Shown: positions 1-8,780, numbered from the stretch's first letter. The stretch is 64,000 nucleotides of DNA from Novipirellula sp052161655 (GCF_052161655.1 NZ_CP197418.1:3286001-3350000), one strand, 5' to 3'. The notes: generated from the sequence alone by a model not told the origin. A program made the numbers and translations.

Positions 1-256
1 GCCGCAATTCCCCGTCGATAGCGACCGCATGCACCGCTTCGTTCTGCATGCCGTGCTGCTGCATGGGGGGCTGTCGCTCGCCTCGCTGCTTGCCATCCTG
101 CCGTTTTCGCGTGATGAAATCTATCGCCGCGTCCGTGAACTGTGCAGAGCGCACTTTCTCGACGAACAGGACGATGTATTGCGAGTGAATTTGGTCGCGT
201 ACCCGATCGTCCGACGAGACCTGCAAAGCGAAGGGTTTCTGACGGATGCGTTTTAA
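1..256 (+). CDS. C-terminal part of an unidentified protein (5' end outside window)
   Basis: The reading frame is open from the first complete codon of the window (position 2) to a TAA at 254-256, so this is the last ~84 residues of a longer protein. An internal ATG at 29 exists but has no Shine-Dalgarno site, so I read it as internal. The visible part is helical and reads like a small winged-helix or helix-turn-helix tail (the stretch LAILPFSRDEIYRRVRELCR), followed by a short basic/acidic end. It lies 36 bases upstream of the MscS gene on the same strand, so the two may be co-transcribed. The family cannot be named from this fragment. Confidence 0.55.
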   Translation, partial: PQFPVDSDRMHRFVLHAVLLHGGLSLASLLAILPFSRDEIYRRVRELCRAHFLDEQDDVLRVNLVAYPIVRRDLQSEGFLTDAF

Positions 257-292
257 CCCCACCCCGTGGCTTTCGATTAGGAGCCATTGATC

Positions 293-1117
293 ATGCCCGA
301 CGCCAAAGCCTCGCAAGAAGAGGTCACACGAATCTTACGCGAGTGGAGTGAAATCCATCTGTTTGAGGCAACTTTCGTTCTGGTCGCAGGCTTCACATTG
401 GCTTGGATCATCAAATGGATTATTCCGAGGCTTGCGGAGCGCGTGCCGGATCGCTTCCGCTTGTGGATCCTGCCCTGGGAACCGATCTTGCGCGCGATGA
501 TGCTGCTGTTTGTGGCGGCCTACATCATCCCACTGTTCATTTATCCCACGCCACAAAATTTGCTGGCGATCTCGGGTGCATTGGCCGTCGCACTGGGGTT
601 TGCGTTCAAGGATTACGCCAGCAGTCTGATCGCAGGAGTGGTGGCGTTGTACGAACGGCCCTACCGAAACGGAGATTGGGTCAGGATCGACGATACCTAT
701 GGGGAGGTCCGATCACTTGACTTGCGAACGGTTCAGATCGTGACTCCGGACGACACGGTGGTTGCGGTGCCCCACAGCAAAATATGGACCACGGCGATCT
801 ACAACAACAACACAGGCAAACGCGAACTGATGTGTGTCGCCGACTTTTACTTGCACCCCGATCACGATGGTCGACTAGTACAGCAAAAGCTTAACGATGT
901 GGCTTTGGCGAGCCCCTATCTGCAGATTCGCAAACCAATCCTTGTTGTCGCCGCTGAAAAACCTTGGGGGACGCATTACCGGTTGAAGGCCTACCCGATT
1001 GACGGACGAGACCAGTTCAAATTCATCACCGATCTGACTCAGCGAGGTAAGGTAATGCTGCGGCGTCTCGGGGTTCAGCCCGCCGCCACGACCGCAGTTG
1101 TGCAATCCGAAGGGTAG
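293..1117 (+). CDS. MscS-family mechanosensitive ion channel
   Basis: A small-conductance mechanosensitive channel-type inner-membrane protein of 274 residues, expected to open under membrane tension and release solutes. Hydrophobic segments lie at about residues 24-44 and 65-84. A third, pore-like segment (~90-118) is rich in Gly/Ala and leads into the conserved beta-domain (GDWVRIDDTYGEV at ~127-139), followed by VAVPHSKI, typical of the MscS middle domain. The C-terminal alpha/beta domain is short, so this is a compact member like E. coli MscS rather than a large MscK type. I chose ATG 293 because GGAG lies 9 bases upstream; an in-frame TTG at 287 is less likely. Family assignment is firm; gating properties are inference. 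Confidence 0.9.
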   Translation: MPDAKASQEEVTRILREWSEIHLFEATFVLVAGFTLAWIIKWIIPRLAERVPDRFRLWILPWEPILRAMMLLFVAAYIIPLFIYPTPQNLLAISGALAVALGFAFKDYASSLIAGVVALYERPYRNGDWVRIDDTYGEVRSLDLRTVQIVTPDDTVVAVPHSKIWTTAIYNNNTGKRELMCVADFYLHPDHDGRLVQQKLNDVALASPYLQIRKPILVVAAEKPWGTHYRLKAYPIDGRDQFKFITDLTQRGKVMLRRLGVQPAATTAVVQSEG

Positions 1118-1241
1118 TTTTCAACTGAGTGCCTATCCGAAAATCGGTAGGGGAGGTCGCCATGAGTTTCGATCAAAATCAATCGGATCGAAACTGTTAA
1201 CGAGTTTCGCTACGGGATTGTTGTTACGACGCGTGTTTGGG

Positions 1242-2120
1242 CTACATCTTTTTTAGGTGCGTCATGCTTTGGCGGATGCTTGCCAGTGGGTCAGGCGACT
1301 GGTCCTGCTCGACGTGACAGTGAACCACGCCAGCCTCGGCTGCGGCTGCGAAGATCGGGTCCATCGGAATCACTCCGTCTCCGAGCTCTTCGAAGGCTTC
1401 GTTGGCGACTCCGTTGTAAGTCGGCACAGGCGTTTGTTTATTCAGATCTTTTAAGTGCAACTGAGACACGCGTCCCTTCAGCTTGCGAATCAACTCCGCA
1501 GGATTGTGACCGCCAAGCTGGACCCAAAAGATATCGACCTCAAATTTCATTTGGTCCGAGAACTCGTCCATCAGCACTTCGTAGCCGTACTTACCGCCCT
1601 CTTTTGGCTCGAACTCAAAGGCATGGTTGTGATACGCCAGCTGGATCCCAGCCGCGTGAGCTTCTTCGGCCGCCTTGTTGCAGCGATGTGCCGTCACTTT
1701 ATAGTCGTCGAGCGTGGTGCGGTTTTTGTCTGCTAAGTAGGGAACCACCAAATGAGTCAGCCCGGCATCCTTGGCCTTCTCTAAAATTTCCGAGAATGGA
1801 GGCACCCCTTTGTCGTCGGGATTGACCACCGAGTCCCAATCAAAGTGCGAGGAATGAATGGCAAGTCCGTTATCGCGAGCGGCATCGATCATCGGTTTCG
1901 CGTTGGGAAAACCATACGGCTCGACCTGCTTGTAGCCTGCATCGGCAACGGCCTTCAATGTCCCGGCAACATCGTCTTTGATCTGGTTTCGCAATGTGTA
2001 CAGCTGGATCCCGATTACTTTTCGGTAGATGTTGTTTTTATCCAGTGCAAGAACCAGTCTTGGCGTCAAAGCGGCCGCAGTCATCGCGACACTCGCACCC
2101 AGAAATTGCCGTCGTTTCAT
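1242..2120 (-). CDS. Tat-exported sugar phosphate isomerase/epimerase-like protein (xylose isomerase-like TIM barrel)
   Basis: A 292-residue member of the AP-endonuclease-2 / xylose-isomerase-like TIM barrel family (PF01261 type). The start at 2120 gives MKRRQFLGASVAM, a twin-arginine-like signal followed by a hydrophobic stretch to about residue 25, so the enzyme probably folds in the cytoplasm and is exported. Barrel strand motifs with metal or substrate ligands are visible: HSSHFDWD, LVVPYL, YHNHAFEF, FEVDIFW, QLHLKDL and HCHVEQD. Such proteins are numerous in planctomycetes and are mostly uncharacterised; the exact sugar is unknown. A longer in-frame start at 2195 would put a non-signal segment before the Tat motif and is rejected. 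It stands alone, convergent with the MscS gene. Confidence 0.87.
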   Translation of the reverse strand: MKRRQFLGASVAMTAAALTPRLVLALDKNNIYRKVIGIQLYTLRNQIKDDVAGTLKAVADAGYKQVEPYGFPNAKPMIDAARDNGLAIHSSHFDWDSVVNPDDKGVPPFSEILEKAKDAGLTHLVVPYLADKNRTTLDDYKVTAHRCNKAAEEAHAAGIQLAYHNHAFEFEPKEGGKYGYEVLMDEFSDQMKFEVDIFWVQLGGHNPAELIRKLKGRVSQLHLKDLNKQTPVPTYNGVANEAFEELGDGVIPMDPIFAAAAEAGVVHCHVEQDQSPDPLASIRQSMTHLKKM

Positions 2121-2345
2121 CTTAGTCGTCCGTAGAAAGAAGTCCGGAAGGAGAAGAGGGATCAGCCGATATTGTAGTCCAGACGAGCTGGGCACAATTG
2201 ACGGTTTTTCAGCCGTCGCGAGGGCTGTCGCAGGTAAAGCCTAAATTTGTCAGCAACGGTGACGATCACCGCGACAAATCCGACGGTGGTTTCATCGATG
2301 CCGATCCCGAGCAATGAATCGCGCATCCTAAACCGACCACCCTGA

Positions 2346-2376
2346 AACGAAAAACGCCCGCAGGTTGCGGGCGTTT
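2346..2376 (-). terminator. Rho-independent terminator downstream of tRNA-Gln
   Basis: An 11-bp perfect GC-rich stem (arms 2352-2362 and 2366-2376, 3-base loop). Read on the minus strand, the stem ends in a run of five Ts. It lies 35 bases past the tRNA-Gln 3' end. Confidence 0.8.
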
Positions 2377-2410
2377 GATGACTTGGGACGTTACACGATG
2401 GGAACGTCAG

Positions 2411-2481
2411 CTACCCCGCAAGGACTCGAACCTTGAATGGCTGAACCAAAATCAGCAGTGTTACCATTACACCACGGGGTA
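2411..2481 (-). tRNA. tRNA-Gln (anticodon UUG)
   Basis: A 71-nt cloverleaf on the minus strand. The acceptor stem TACCCCG pairs with CGGGGTA and the discriminator is G73. The anticodon stem GCTGA/TCAGC encloses loop TTTTGGT, giving anticodon TTG. The T-arm CAAGG-TTCGAGT-CCTTG is perfect. The 3' CCA is not encoded, so it must be added after transcription. Confidence 0.96.
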
Positions 2482-2603
2482 GAACTTCACTTAGTCTAGC
2501 AATACTTTGCTTTGTTCAGAAGAGGAGCTTTGACGCTCTTTCTAGGTTCACCCCAAAATTTTTAAGGGATAACCTTACTTCTTTCGAAGACTTCCAAACA
2601 ATG

Positions 2604-2647
2604 AAAAAACCCCGTGGCTTCGAGCGGATGCTCTCGCCACAGGGTTT
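2604..2647 (-). terminator. Rho-independent terminator downstream of tRNA-Glu
   Basis: On the minus strand the arms AAACCCTGTGGC and GCCACGGGGTTT form a 12-bp stem with one mismatch around a small inner hairpin, followed by a T run (six Ts in all). It lies just past tRNA-Glu and before tRNA-Gln, so the two tRNAs are probably separate transcription units or are only partly read through. Confidence 0.72.
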
Positions 2648-2659
2648 AGTGTGTATCAG

Positions 2660-2732
2660 TGACCCCTACGGGACTCGAACCCGTGTTACCGCCGTGAAAG
2701 GGCGGTGTCCTGGACCGCTAGACGAAGGGGCC
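2660..2732 (-). tRNA. tRNA-Glu (anticodon UUC)
   Basis: A 73-nt cloverleaf on the minus strand. The acceptor GGCCCCT pairs with AGGGGTC and the discriminator is A73. The anticodon stem CCGCC/GGCGG encloses loop CTTTCAC, giving anticodon TTC. The T-arm ACGGG-TTCGAGT-CCCGT is perfect. The 3' CCA is not encoded. Confidence 0.97.
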
Positions 2733-3109
2733 ATGAATTGTGGAAATGTCCTCGCCCTAAGGCGTGTGACAAACTCCGCAACGCGTTGATCACTGTGAGA
2801 GAGTTTTTAGCTAAGACCACTAACTCTCGTCAAGGGTTCACATCCCTTGATATTCATTCTCGGCGGAAAAAAGTTCTGGCTTGTAGGAAAACACGGCGTT
2901 TAAGTGAAAAACTTTTTGTTCTTTGCCTTGTCTCTGCCGTTGGTTTTAACTCCAGCCGACTTTCAATCCCGAGAAAACCCGCCAATGTAAATCGCTGGAA
3001 CCACTCCGGCGATGGTTGGGCGGCATGGAGAATGCACAACGCAGGCTTACGAGCTCGGAAGCTTGATGTGCACGTGAGCTTGCAGCAACAATAGCCTCAG
3101 CAACCGCGC
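2733..3109. other. Gene-free stretch between tRNA-Glu and the csrA terminator
   Basis: About 380 bases with no convincing reading frame on either strand. It should hold the tRNA-Glu promoter on the minus strand, but I see no clear -35/-10 pair. Confidence 0.5.
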
Positions 3110-3142
3110 AAAAAAATACTCGCAGTTTTCAACAACTGCGAG
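3110..3142 (-). terminator. Rho-independent terminator of csrA
   Basis: A perfect 9-bp stem (CTCGCAGTT at 3119-3127 with its complement at 3134-3142, 6-base loop). On the minus strand it is followed by TA and a run of seven Ts. It is about 80 bases past the csrA stop. Confidence 0.85.
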
Positions 3143-3223
3143 CAAAGATCATCGCAGGCACAAATGGCTGCGAGATTGTGGTTAGGAACGAACCCAGGGT
3201 GATAGGGACATCACCCGGTCCTA

Positions 3224-3418
3224 TCAGGACTCGACTGGCGTGTCGCCTGATTCCCGACTGCGTTGAATCGCGTCGTAGACTTCCCGGCGATGAACAGGCA
3301 CCTCACGTGGGGCTTCGACGCCCAAGCGGACTTTGTCCCCACGGATCTCGACAACCACGATTCGGATATCGTTGTTGATAACGATGCTTTCGTTTTTCTT
3401 TCTCGATAAAACTAACAT
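3224..3418 (-). CDS. csrA: Carbon storage regulator CsrA
   Basis: A 64-residue RNA-binding translational regulator that, as a dimer, binds GGA motifs in mRNA leaders and alters translation or stability. The protein shows the whole family signature: MLVLSRKKNESIVI at the N-terminus (first beta strand, RNA contact), then IRIVVVEIRGDKVRLGVEAP, and the VHRREVY segment holding the conserved Arg of the second RNA-binding surface. Length matches E. coli CsrA (61 aa) plus a short tail. I took the ATG at 3416-3418 because the family starts exactly at MLVLSR and AAAGGA lies ~13 bases upstream; upstream in-frame codons would add a non-homologous extension. It is monocistronic with its own terminator. 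Confidence 0.97.
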   Translation of the reverse strand: MLVLSRKKNESIVINNDIRIVVVEIRGDKVRLGVEAPREVPVHRREVYDAIQRSRESGDTPVES

Positions 3419-4011
3419 TGATTCCAGTCCTTTCCTAACCGGCCCTGATTCTTCAAACTTATTATGCCTACAGTCCCGATGCACACAGTGCCTCAGTCGA
3501 ATGAGATCCGCTTGAAGCAGGTGCTTCGTTGATCCCGCTTGCTGATCTCAATGACTATGATCATCGCACGTAGGCCGGTTGTGTCCGCAGGATCGCTCCG
3601 TGTATACCCGCTTTCCTGACACAATGAACTCTAAGTCAAAAATAGCATCAGTCAAGGAATTATGCCTTGACAAACCCCGGAATTTGACCTTTCGCCCACC
3701 CATCAGGTAATGGTGGCATCTCGTAGCGGGCTCTGTTTCGGCCCCAAAGTTGCTCAAACGCCCCAAATCTGGCGTTTTTGGCAGCATTAACCGTCATCGT
3801 AAAATGAAATGTTGTAGGCGAGTTTTTAGGCACTCCGGAACCATTAGGGCTTTTCGTTCGTCGTACTGTTAGGTAGACACCTCTGTGTGAGTGCCGCCAT
3901 AGCCGGTTTTCTTGAGTGAAAATCGGCGCAATCTGCAAAAATACAGGTCCGCTGCTAGCCCCAATCGGTTCAAACAAAATGGTACGAGCAATATCTAGCG
4001 ACGATAACTCC
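3419..4011. other. Divergent intergenic region between csrA and the DUF2203 gene
   Basis: About 590 bases without a supported gene. It must carry the csrA promoter (minus) and probably that of the DUF2203 gene (plus). Open frames on the minus strand here (for example 3660-4037) have no family resemblance and overlap the start of the DUF2203 gene. Confidence 0.5.
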
Positions 4012-4449
4012 ATGCCCGTCCGAGGGAAAGTTTTCACTCGCGAAAGGGCGACAGAGATGTTGCCGCTTTTGCGGACGATCCTCCGCGACGCCTTGCAGTT
4101 AAGCCAAGCGATTGATCGACAGCGAGATCAAATTGCAGGAATCGACAAATTAGCGGAAACGATGGACCACCCCTCGTATCGCGACGAAGTCAACGACATT
4201 CGGGTGACATTGCAGGATGAGGAAGCGAGATTGGAACAATGCATCATCGAGCTGACCGAACTTGGGGTCGAGCCTCATTTGCCGCTCAATGGAAACATTG
4301 ATTTCCCGGCCATTGTGAACCGCCAACCCGCCTGTCTGTGCTGGGCGCTGGGTGAAAACTCGGTGGATTTCTGGCACAATGTGGGGCAGGACGCGGCATT
4401 CCGACGCCCGCTGCCTCCGAAAACCATCGGCACTGAAAAGTGCCTGTGA
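4012..4449 (+). CDS. DUF2203 family protein
   Basis: A 145-residue cytoplasmic protein of the DUF2203 family, whose function is unknown. It shows the usual layout: an N-terminal FTRERATEMLPLLRTIL motif, a long alpha-helical middle with coiled-coil character (~20-85), and the conserved C-terminal part with GVEPHLPLNGNIDFPAI, CLCWALGE and FWH. The ATG at 4012 places the family motif close to the start; an alternative ATG at 3979 would add 11 residues. No clear Shine-Dalgarno site favours either. It lies 115 bases upstream of the Nudix gene on the same strand and may share its transcript. Confidence 0.8.
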   Translation: MPVRGKVFTRERATEMLPLLRTILRDALQLSQAIDRQRDQIAGIDKLAETMDHPSYRDEVNDIRVTLQDEEARLEQCIIELTELGVEPHLPLNGNIDFPAIVNRQPACLCWALGENSVDFWHNVGQDAAFRRPLPPKTIGTEKCL

Positions 4450-4564
4450 TGAGTAGAATGCCTGTGACGAGGTAGTGAGGTTTTTTTCACGACGGTGGAT
4501 CTGCGGCTAATGCCGTCACCTCCCAGAGCAACCGTCATTGCACCGAGAAACGGACTTCACCGAA

Positions 4565-5125
4565 ATGAACCAGACGGATTCCACGAAACCCGACGAAAAA
4601 ATTGTACTTCGCGGGGCTCGCTTCAACGTCCATGCGATGTCGTTGATCGGAAAGGATGGCAAGACCTATGTTCGCGAGGTGGTTCGACATCCCGGCGCCG
4701 TTGTCATCTTGCCGCTGATTGATGACGACACGATTGTGATGATTCAAAATCATCGCCCCACCGTTGGTGAAACGCTTTTGGAATTGCCCGCTGGTACGCG
4801 AGAAGCAGATGAACCAGCGGAAAAGACCGCATTTCGCGAACTCATCGAAGAAACCGGCTATCAAGCCAAATCAGTAAGTTTGGTCCATGAGTTCTATTCG
4901 GCTCCCGGCATCAGCGATGAATTGATGCTGCTGTACGTTGCACGGGATTTAACCGAGGGCAACCATGCCCGTGAAGCGACGGAGCAGATTGAGAATTGCA
5001 TTGCGACTCGCGACGACGTTCGCAATTGGATTGCCGAGGGGCGAATCCGAGACGCCAAGACGCTAGTTGGGTTGTATGCGTTCTTGGCGGGAGAGTGCAG
5101 AAGCGAGAAGCAGAACTCGAAATGA
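4565..5125 (+). CDS. Nudix hydrolase, ADP-ribose pyrophosphatase type
   Basis: A 186-residue Nudix enzyme expected to hydrolyse a nucleoside diphosphate linked to another moiety, most likely ADP-ribose, with Mg2+. The complete Nudix box GX5EX7REUXEEXGU is present at ~77-99 (G-TREAD-E ... RELIEETGY). Upstream VVRHPGAVVILPL and downstream FYSAPGISDE resemble the ADP-ribose pyrophosphatase (NudF-like) subgroup, where the segment after the box helps bind substrate. ATG 4565 is preferred over the in-frame TTG at 4538. The exact substrate cannot be settled from sequence alone. Confidence 0.88.
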   Translation: MNQTDSTKPDEKIVLRGARFNVHAMSLIGKDGKTYVREVVRHPGAVVILPLIDDDTIVMIQNHRPTVGETLLELPAGTREADEPAEKTAFRELIEETGYQAKSVSLVHEFYSAPGISDELMLLYVARDLTEGNHAREATEQIENCIATRDDVRNWIAEGRIRDAKTLVGLYAFLAGECRSEKQNSK

Positions 5126-5168
5126 GTTCTGCTTTGTGACTCGGTCCACTTCACCCGTTTGTCGACAT

Positions 5169-5193
5169 CACCGGTAAATCGATGTTACCGGTG
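5169..5193. terminator. Hairpin between convergent genes
   Basis: A perfect 9-bp stem CACCGGTAA/TTACCGGTG with a 7-base loop between the Nudix stop and the stop of the next, convergent gene. It could terminate both, though the flanking T runs are short. Confidence 0.45.
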
Positions 5194-5216
5194 TCGAAAA
5201 GGTAACGGGGCGGGCG

Positions 5217-5672
5217 TCACGAGTTCTGGATCGGTTGTCCGGTACCCAGTTGTGCCAAGACTTGCAGCACTCCGTTTAGGTGAGCCAAGCGAGGTCCGAA
5301 GCGATCGACAAATTCATTGAGCATGAATTCGCCCTCCATCAAATGTTCTTCATTTTCCAGGATCTCTTCGGTCAACGAATCTAAGAATCCGGTTTGTACT
5401 CGGCTGAGCGTTTCGGCGGCACGCCGGCAAGCGCGAGACAGCTCGGGGTTGGAATCTTTCCACTGCTGCAATTCACCAGCACGTTGTTTTTGAATCGATG
5501 CGTTTTGTTGGATCAAATCTTGCAGCAAGCGATTCTGTTGATTTTGGCTCGCCACCATCTGACGCAATAGCTCGATGGTCAAGCGGCTCTCCGAGATCGA
5601 AGAATCGGCTCCGGATTCGGGAGAAACGTCAATGCGGAACATAGGCGAGGCAGGTTCCTGGTCGTAAGACAT
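5217..5672 (-). CDS. Small coiled-coil protein, function unknown
   Basis: A 151-residue soluble protein that I do not recognise. An acidic N-terminus (~1-28) is followed by a Gln-rich helical stretch (~30-70: QNQQNRLLQDLIQQNASIQ) that looks like coiled coil, then a Leu-rich helical region ending in a Gln-rich tail. No signal peptide or membrane segment is visible. ATG 5672 has AGGAAA about 13 bases upstream. Gln/Leu heptads suggest self-association; anything further would be a guess. Confidence 0.75.
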   Translation of the reverse strand: MSYDQEPASPMFRIDVSPESGADSSISESRLTIELLRQMVASQNQQNRLLQDLIQQNASIQKQRAGELQQWKDSNPELSRACRRAAETLSRVQTGFLDSLTEEILENEEHLMEGEFMLNEFVDRFGPRLAHLNGVLQVLAQLGTGQPIQNS

Positions 5673-6202
5673 GGGCGTTATTTCCTATTGCGTCAACTGC
5701 AGGGGCGATAAGGTCAGTGGGCACATCCAATGGCCACAATGGAGTCACCATTGTGATTATGCCCGAACAAAATTTCGAGAAGCCGACGGGCGGCGAGAGC
5801 GTGATTGCTACTTTTGTGCTGGCATTCTGATTGCCCCGAGTATAACCAGCAAAAAATGGAGTTGTCGAGCAAACCGTGCTGACAATCAAAAATTCTAAGA
5901 CCCCCCTGCGAACTTGCCGGGCTTCCTGTCTAAATCGCCTTGACGTCACAACTTGCCTGGGTTACCAGCCGCCGGATTTACGAATTCAGCCGTTAAAGTC
6001 GACAGGACCGGAACGCCGATGACATCGCTAGGGACTTGCCTGCCACGATCCCGCTGCGTTTTGCCAGTTGCCGGTAGACTCAGCTGGCCGGAGACTCAGC
6101 TGGCGGAGACGTCAGCAGCGACGGGAATCGATTTGACTCCGTTCGTGGCAAATTCTCGTTTGATTACCCGAAATTTTTACTCTAGCCCCCGTTACGAACT
6201 GA
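5673..6202. other. Divergent intergenic region, 530 bases
   Basis: No convincing gene. It separates the minus-strand coiled-coil gene from the plus-strand gene at 6203 and so should hold both promoters. The only structure noticed is a 13-base direct repeat AGACTCAGCTGGC at 6076-6088 and 6092-6104. Confidence 0.5.
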
Positions 6203-6736
6203 ATGCCCGATCCGACCAACCCGACGATTGGATACTTTACGGTGGTACAAGACGACCGAACCGGTTGGACCGGGGGGCTGCTGATTTTAAATCGTGGCGG
6301 TCGCCCAGTGGAGTTTCAATGCACGTTGCCGGTCCGTCCTTCGCGAGCTCACGAGATCCTGTTCGGCACGACAATGCGTGAACATTTGATCGGTGAAATC
6401 ATTGGGCCGATGCTGGTCACCCGATGTCGCACGCCGATGTCGCTGTTGTGTTGCGACCAAGTCGAATCGCTGACGCTGAATTCGAGAGGCGATGTTCCGG
6501 TCGCACTCGTTTCCGAGGCAGCCGAAAGTGAAGAGGGGCCGATTACTGACGACATGCTGATGGGGGCGTCCCGAGTCGCCCTTGTCAACGCGACGCTGCA
6601 TGTGCCGCTGGAGCGAATTGACGCGGTCGAAGCATTGGTCAAATACTTTGAGGACATGCCCGATGCGATCGAACCGTTTGAACGTATCCGTGAAGCCATC
6701 CGCGAAGCCCAATCACAAATTGCACGTGCCGCCTAG
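6203..6736 (+). CDS. Conserved-looking protein of unknown function upstream of SNF2 helicase
   Basis: A 177-residue soluble protein that I do not recognise. The first ~100 residues look like a beta-rich domain (alternating hydrophobic pattern in IGYFTVVQDDRTGWTGGLLI and VEFQCTLPV); the last third is helical and acidic. No signal peptide. ATG 6203 lacks a good Shine-Dalgarno site. It ends 125 bases before the helicase gene on the same strand, so the two are probably co-transcribed and the protein could be an accessory factor of the helicase; that link is inference from position only. Confidence 0.72.
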   Translation: MPDPTNPTIGYFTVVQDDRTGWTGGLLILNRGGRPVEFQCTLPVRPSRAHEILFGTTMREHLIGEIIGPMLVTRCRTPMSLLCCDQVESLTLNSRGDVPVALVSEAAESEEGPITDDMLMGASRVALVNATLHVPLERIDAVEALVKYFEDMPDAIEPFERIREAIREAQSQIARAA

Positions 6737-6861
6737 CGCTGCGTGAACTTTCATTCTTAGGGAAACGAAATTCGCCAAGCCTTTCGGCTGGCACCGCAGA
6801 CCACCGACGGTCACGCGCGGCTTTCGCTACTGCTTAAACGGACGCAAAGAGCCAAGTCACT

Positions 6862-8580
6862 ATGTTGAACGTCGAGATTAACTCGCAAGCGAGCTGGCAC
6901 GAGAGCGATCTTGTTCCAAGAAATACCTACGAGCTAACGATCGACGCCATCGAACCGCGATCGTTACCGATCCGACTCTCGCCGTTGACGCCGCGCGTAA
7001 CGGGATTCTTGTTTCCCGAGGCAAATCAGTGGATACCGCCCAATGCGAAGCCAGCTGCGCCGGGTAACGAATCGAGCCAGCTGAAGATTGCTGATGCGAC
7101 GAAAAAGAAGCCGAAGGTGGATCGCAAACGCCATCGCATCAAACCGCCCAACGATGTTGTCAAACTGCAGGATCGTTTGTACTACTTGCTGCAACCGCCG
7201 CTGGATCTATTGGTTGGCAGCGGTCAATTGAATTTTCCCTTCGAACCGTTCCCGTACCAATTGGATGGGATCGCGTTCATGTTTCCGCGGTTCGCATGCG
7301 TGTTAGCGGATGAGATGGGATTGGGAAAAACGATGCAGGCGATCAGCACGATCCGCTTGCTGCTTTGTAGTGGCGAAGTTCGTAGCATTTTGTTGGTTTG
7401 CCCAAAACCACTTGTGTCGAATTGGATACGTGAGTTCCGTGTCTGGGCACCCGAGATCCCTGTTGTTGCGATCGAAGGCAATGCGGCGAAACGCGAATTC
7501 CAGTGGCGATCGCCTGAGATCCCGGTCAAGATTGCGAACTATGAATTATTGATGCGAGACAAGGAAACGGTCCTTGAAAGCGGATTGCACTTTGACCTCG
7601 TCGCACTTGACGAGGCGCAGCGGATCAAAAATCGTAACAGCACAACGAGCGAGATTGTGCGCGCGATTCCGCGGACGCGATCGTGGGCATTGACTGGAAC
7701 CCCGGTTGAGAATTCTCCCGACGACTTGGTTGGGATTTTTGAGTTCCTATCGCCAGGGTTCCTGCAAGCCGGTATGCCACTGCCACAGATGGCTGCCGCA
7801 TCGCGTGAGTATATTTTGCGTCGCACCAAAGACATGGTGCTTGAGGATATGCCGCCGAAATTGTATCGCGATGCTGAACTCGACTTAACCGCCGAGCAGT
7901 GGTCGACGTACGAGCAAGCGGAATCCGAAGGGGTGATTCAGCTTGAAAAACTTGACGAGATGTTGACGATCCAGCACGTATTCGAATTAGTGCTGCGGCT
8001 AAAACAAATCTGCAACTTTGATCCGGTCTCGGGCAGCAGCACCAAGCTCGAGCGTTTGGTCGCCGACATGGAAGAAGTGGCTGCGAGTGGAAAGAAAGCG
8101 ATTGTATTTAGCCAATGGGTCAAAAGCATCGATCAGATGAAACCGGCACTCGAGCGATTTGGGCCTTTGGAGTATCACGGCCGGATCCCTCACAAGCAAC
8201 GCGAAGGAGTGATCGACAAATTCAAAAACGATCCTAACAGCCACGTGATCTTGATGAGCTACGGCGCGGGAAGCGTCGGCTTGAACCTGCAGTTCTGTGA
8301 ATACGTCTTCTTGTTTGACCGTTGGTGGAATCCCGCGATCGAAGACCAAGCGATCAACCGAGCGCATCGGATCGGGGCCAAGGGCGCCGTCACGGTGACG
8401 CGGATGTTGGCCATGAACACGATCGAACAACGAATCGCGGCGGTGTTGGACCAGAAACGCGAAATGTTTGATGCGTTGTTCTCCGAGCAGGGTGGCCCTG
8501 TGGCGGCTGGCGGATTCAGCCGTGAAGAGATCTTTGGCTTGTTCGACCTGCGTGCACCCTGCGGCAAAAAGGTCGCGTAA
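6862..8580 (+). CDS. SNF2-family DEAD/DEAH-box helicase
   Basis: A 572-residue SF2 ATPase of the Snf2 family, which uses ATP to translocate on double-stranded DNA and remodel or strip DNA-bound proteins. Residues 1-~120 are a unique N-terminal region with a basic patch (KKKPKVDRKRHR). The helicase core follows: Q-like motif PFPYQLDGIAFM, Walker A ADEMGLGKT (~150), DEAQ (motif II, ~249), LTGTP (motif III), then the C-terminal RecA lobe with YHGRI, LMSYGAGSVGLNLQ (motif V) and the QAINRAHRIG arginine-finger motif VI. It is short for the family (often over 900 aa) and has no obvious SWIM or HARE domain. The unknown gene at 6203 precedes it on the same strand. Confidence 0.93.
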   Translation: MLNVEINSQASWHESDLVPRNTYELTIDAIEPRSLPIRLSPLTPRVTGFLFPEANQWIPPNAKPAAPGNESSQLKIADATKKKPKVDRKRHRIKPPNDVVKLQDRLYYLLQPPLDLLVGSGQLNFPFEPFPYQLDGIAFMFPRFACVLADEMGLGKTMQAISTIRLLLCSGEVRSILLVCPKPLVSNWIREFRVWAPEIPVVAIEGNAAKREFQWRSPEIPVKIANYELLMRDKETVLESGLHFDLVALDEAQRIKNRNSTTSEIVRAIPRTRSWALTGTPVENSPDDLVGIFEFLSPGFLQAGMPLPQMAAASREYILRRTKDMVLEDMPPKLYRDAELDLTAEQWSTYEQAESEGVIQLEKLDEMLTIQHVFELVLRLKQICNFDPVSGSSTKLERLVADMEEVAASGKKAIVFSQWVKSIDQMKPALERFGPLEYHGRIPHKQREGVIDKFKNDPNSHVILMSYGAGSVGLNLQFCEYVFLFDRWWNPAIEDQAINRAHRIGAKGAVTVTRMLAMNTIEQRIAAVLDQKREMFDALFSEQGGPVAAGGFSREEIFGLFDLRAPCGKKVA

Positions 8581-8644
8581 TTCTATAGAGCAGTGTTCTA
8601 TTGAATCAGCGGAGACGTGGCAGCGGAAAACACTCAGGGCGGTG

Positions 8645-8678
8645 AGATCCTGCTATACTGTTAGATCCTGCTATACTG
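8645..8678 (+). promoter_or_regulatory. Duplicated extended -10-like element before the DUF1549 gene
   Basis: The 16-mer AGATCCTGCTATACTG occurs twice in tandem (8645-8660 and 8663-8678, 18-base period), about 100 bases upstream of ATG 8781. Each copy carries TGCTATACT, close to an extended -10 (TGnTATAAT). I see no matching -35, so promoter activity is inference. Confidence 0.35.
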
Positions 8679-8780
8679 GCAACACCTCACCTGCGATGGG
8701 CTATTTTCACACCCACCATCGCTGCCACCGAATCCGCGTCCAGGAAAGCATGTCACGTGTTTCCCGCTGCCTGCCTATCC

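Noticed and set aside
3224..3484. A longer version of CsrA starting at 3484
   Set aside because: The family begins at MLVLSR, which is at 3418, and the extension has no homology.
3660..4037. A 125-codon open frame on the minus strand upstream of the DUF2203 gene
   Set aside because: Its start overlaps the first codons of the DUF2203 gene, it has no family resemblance and its composition looks like chance sequence.
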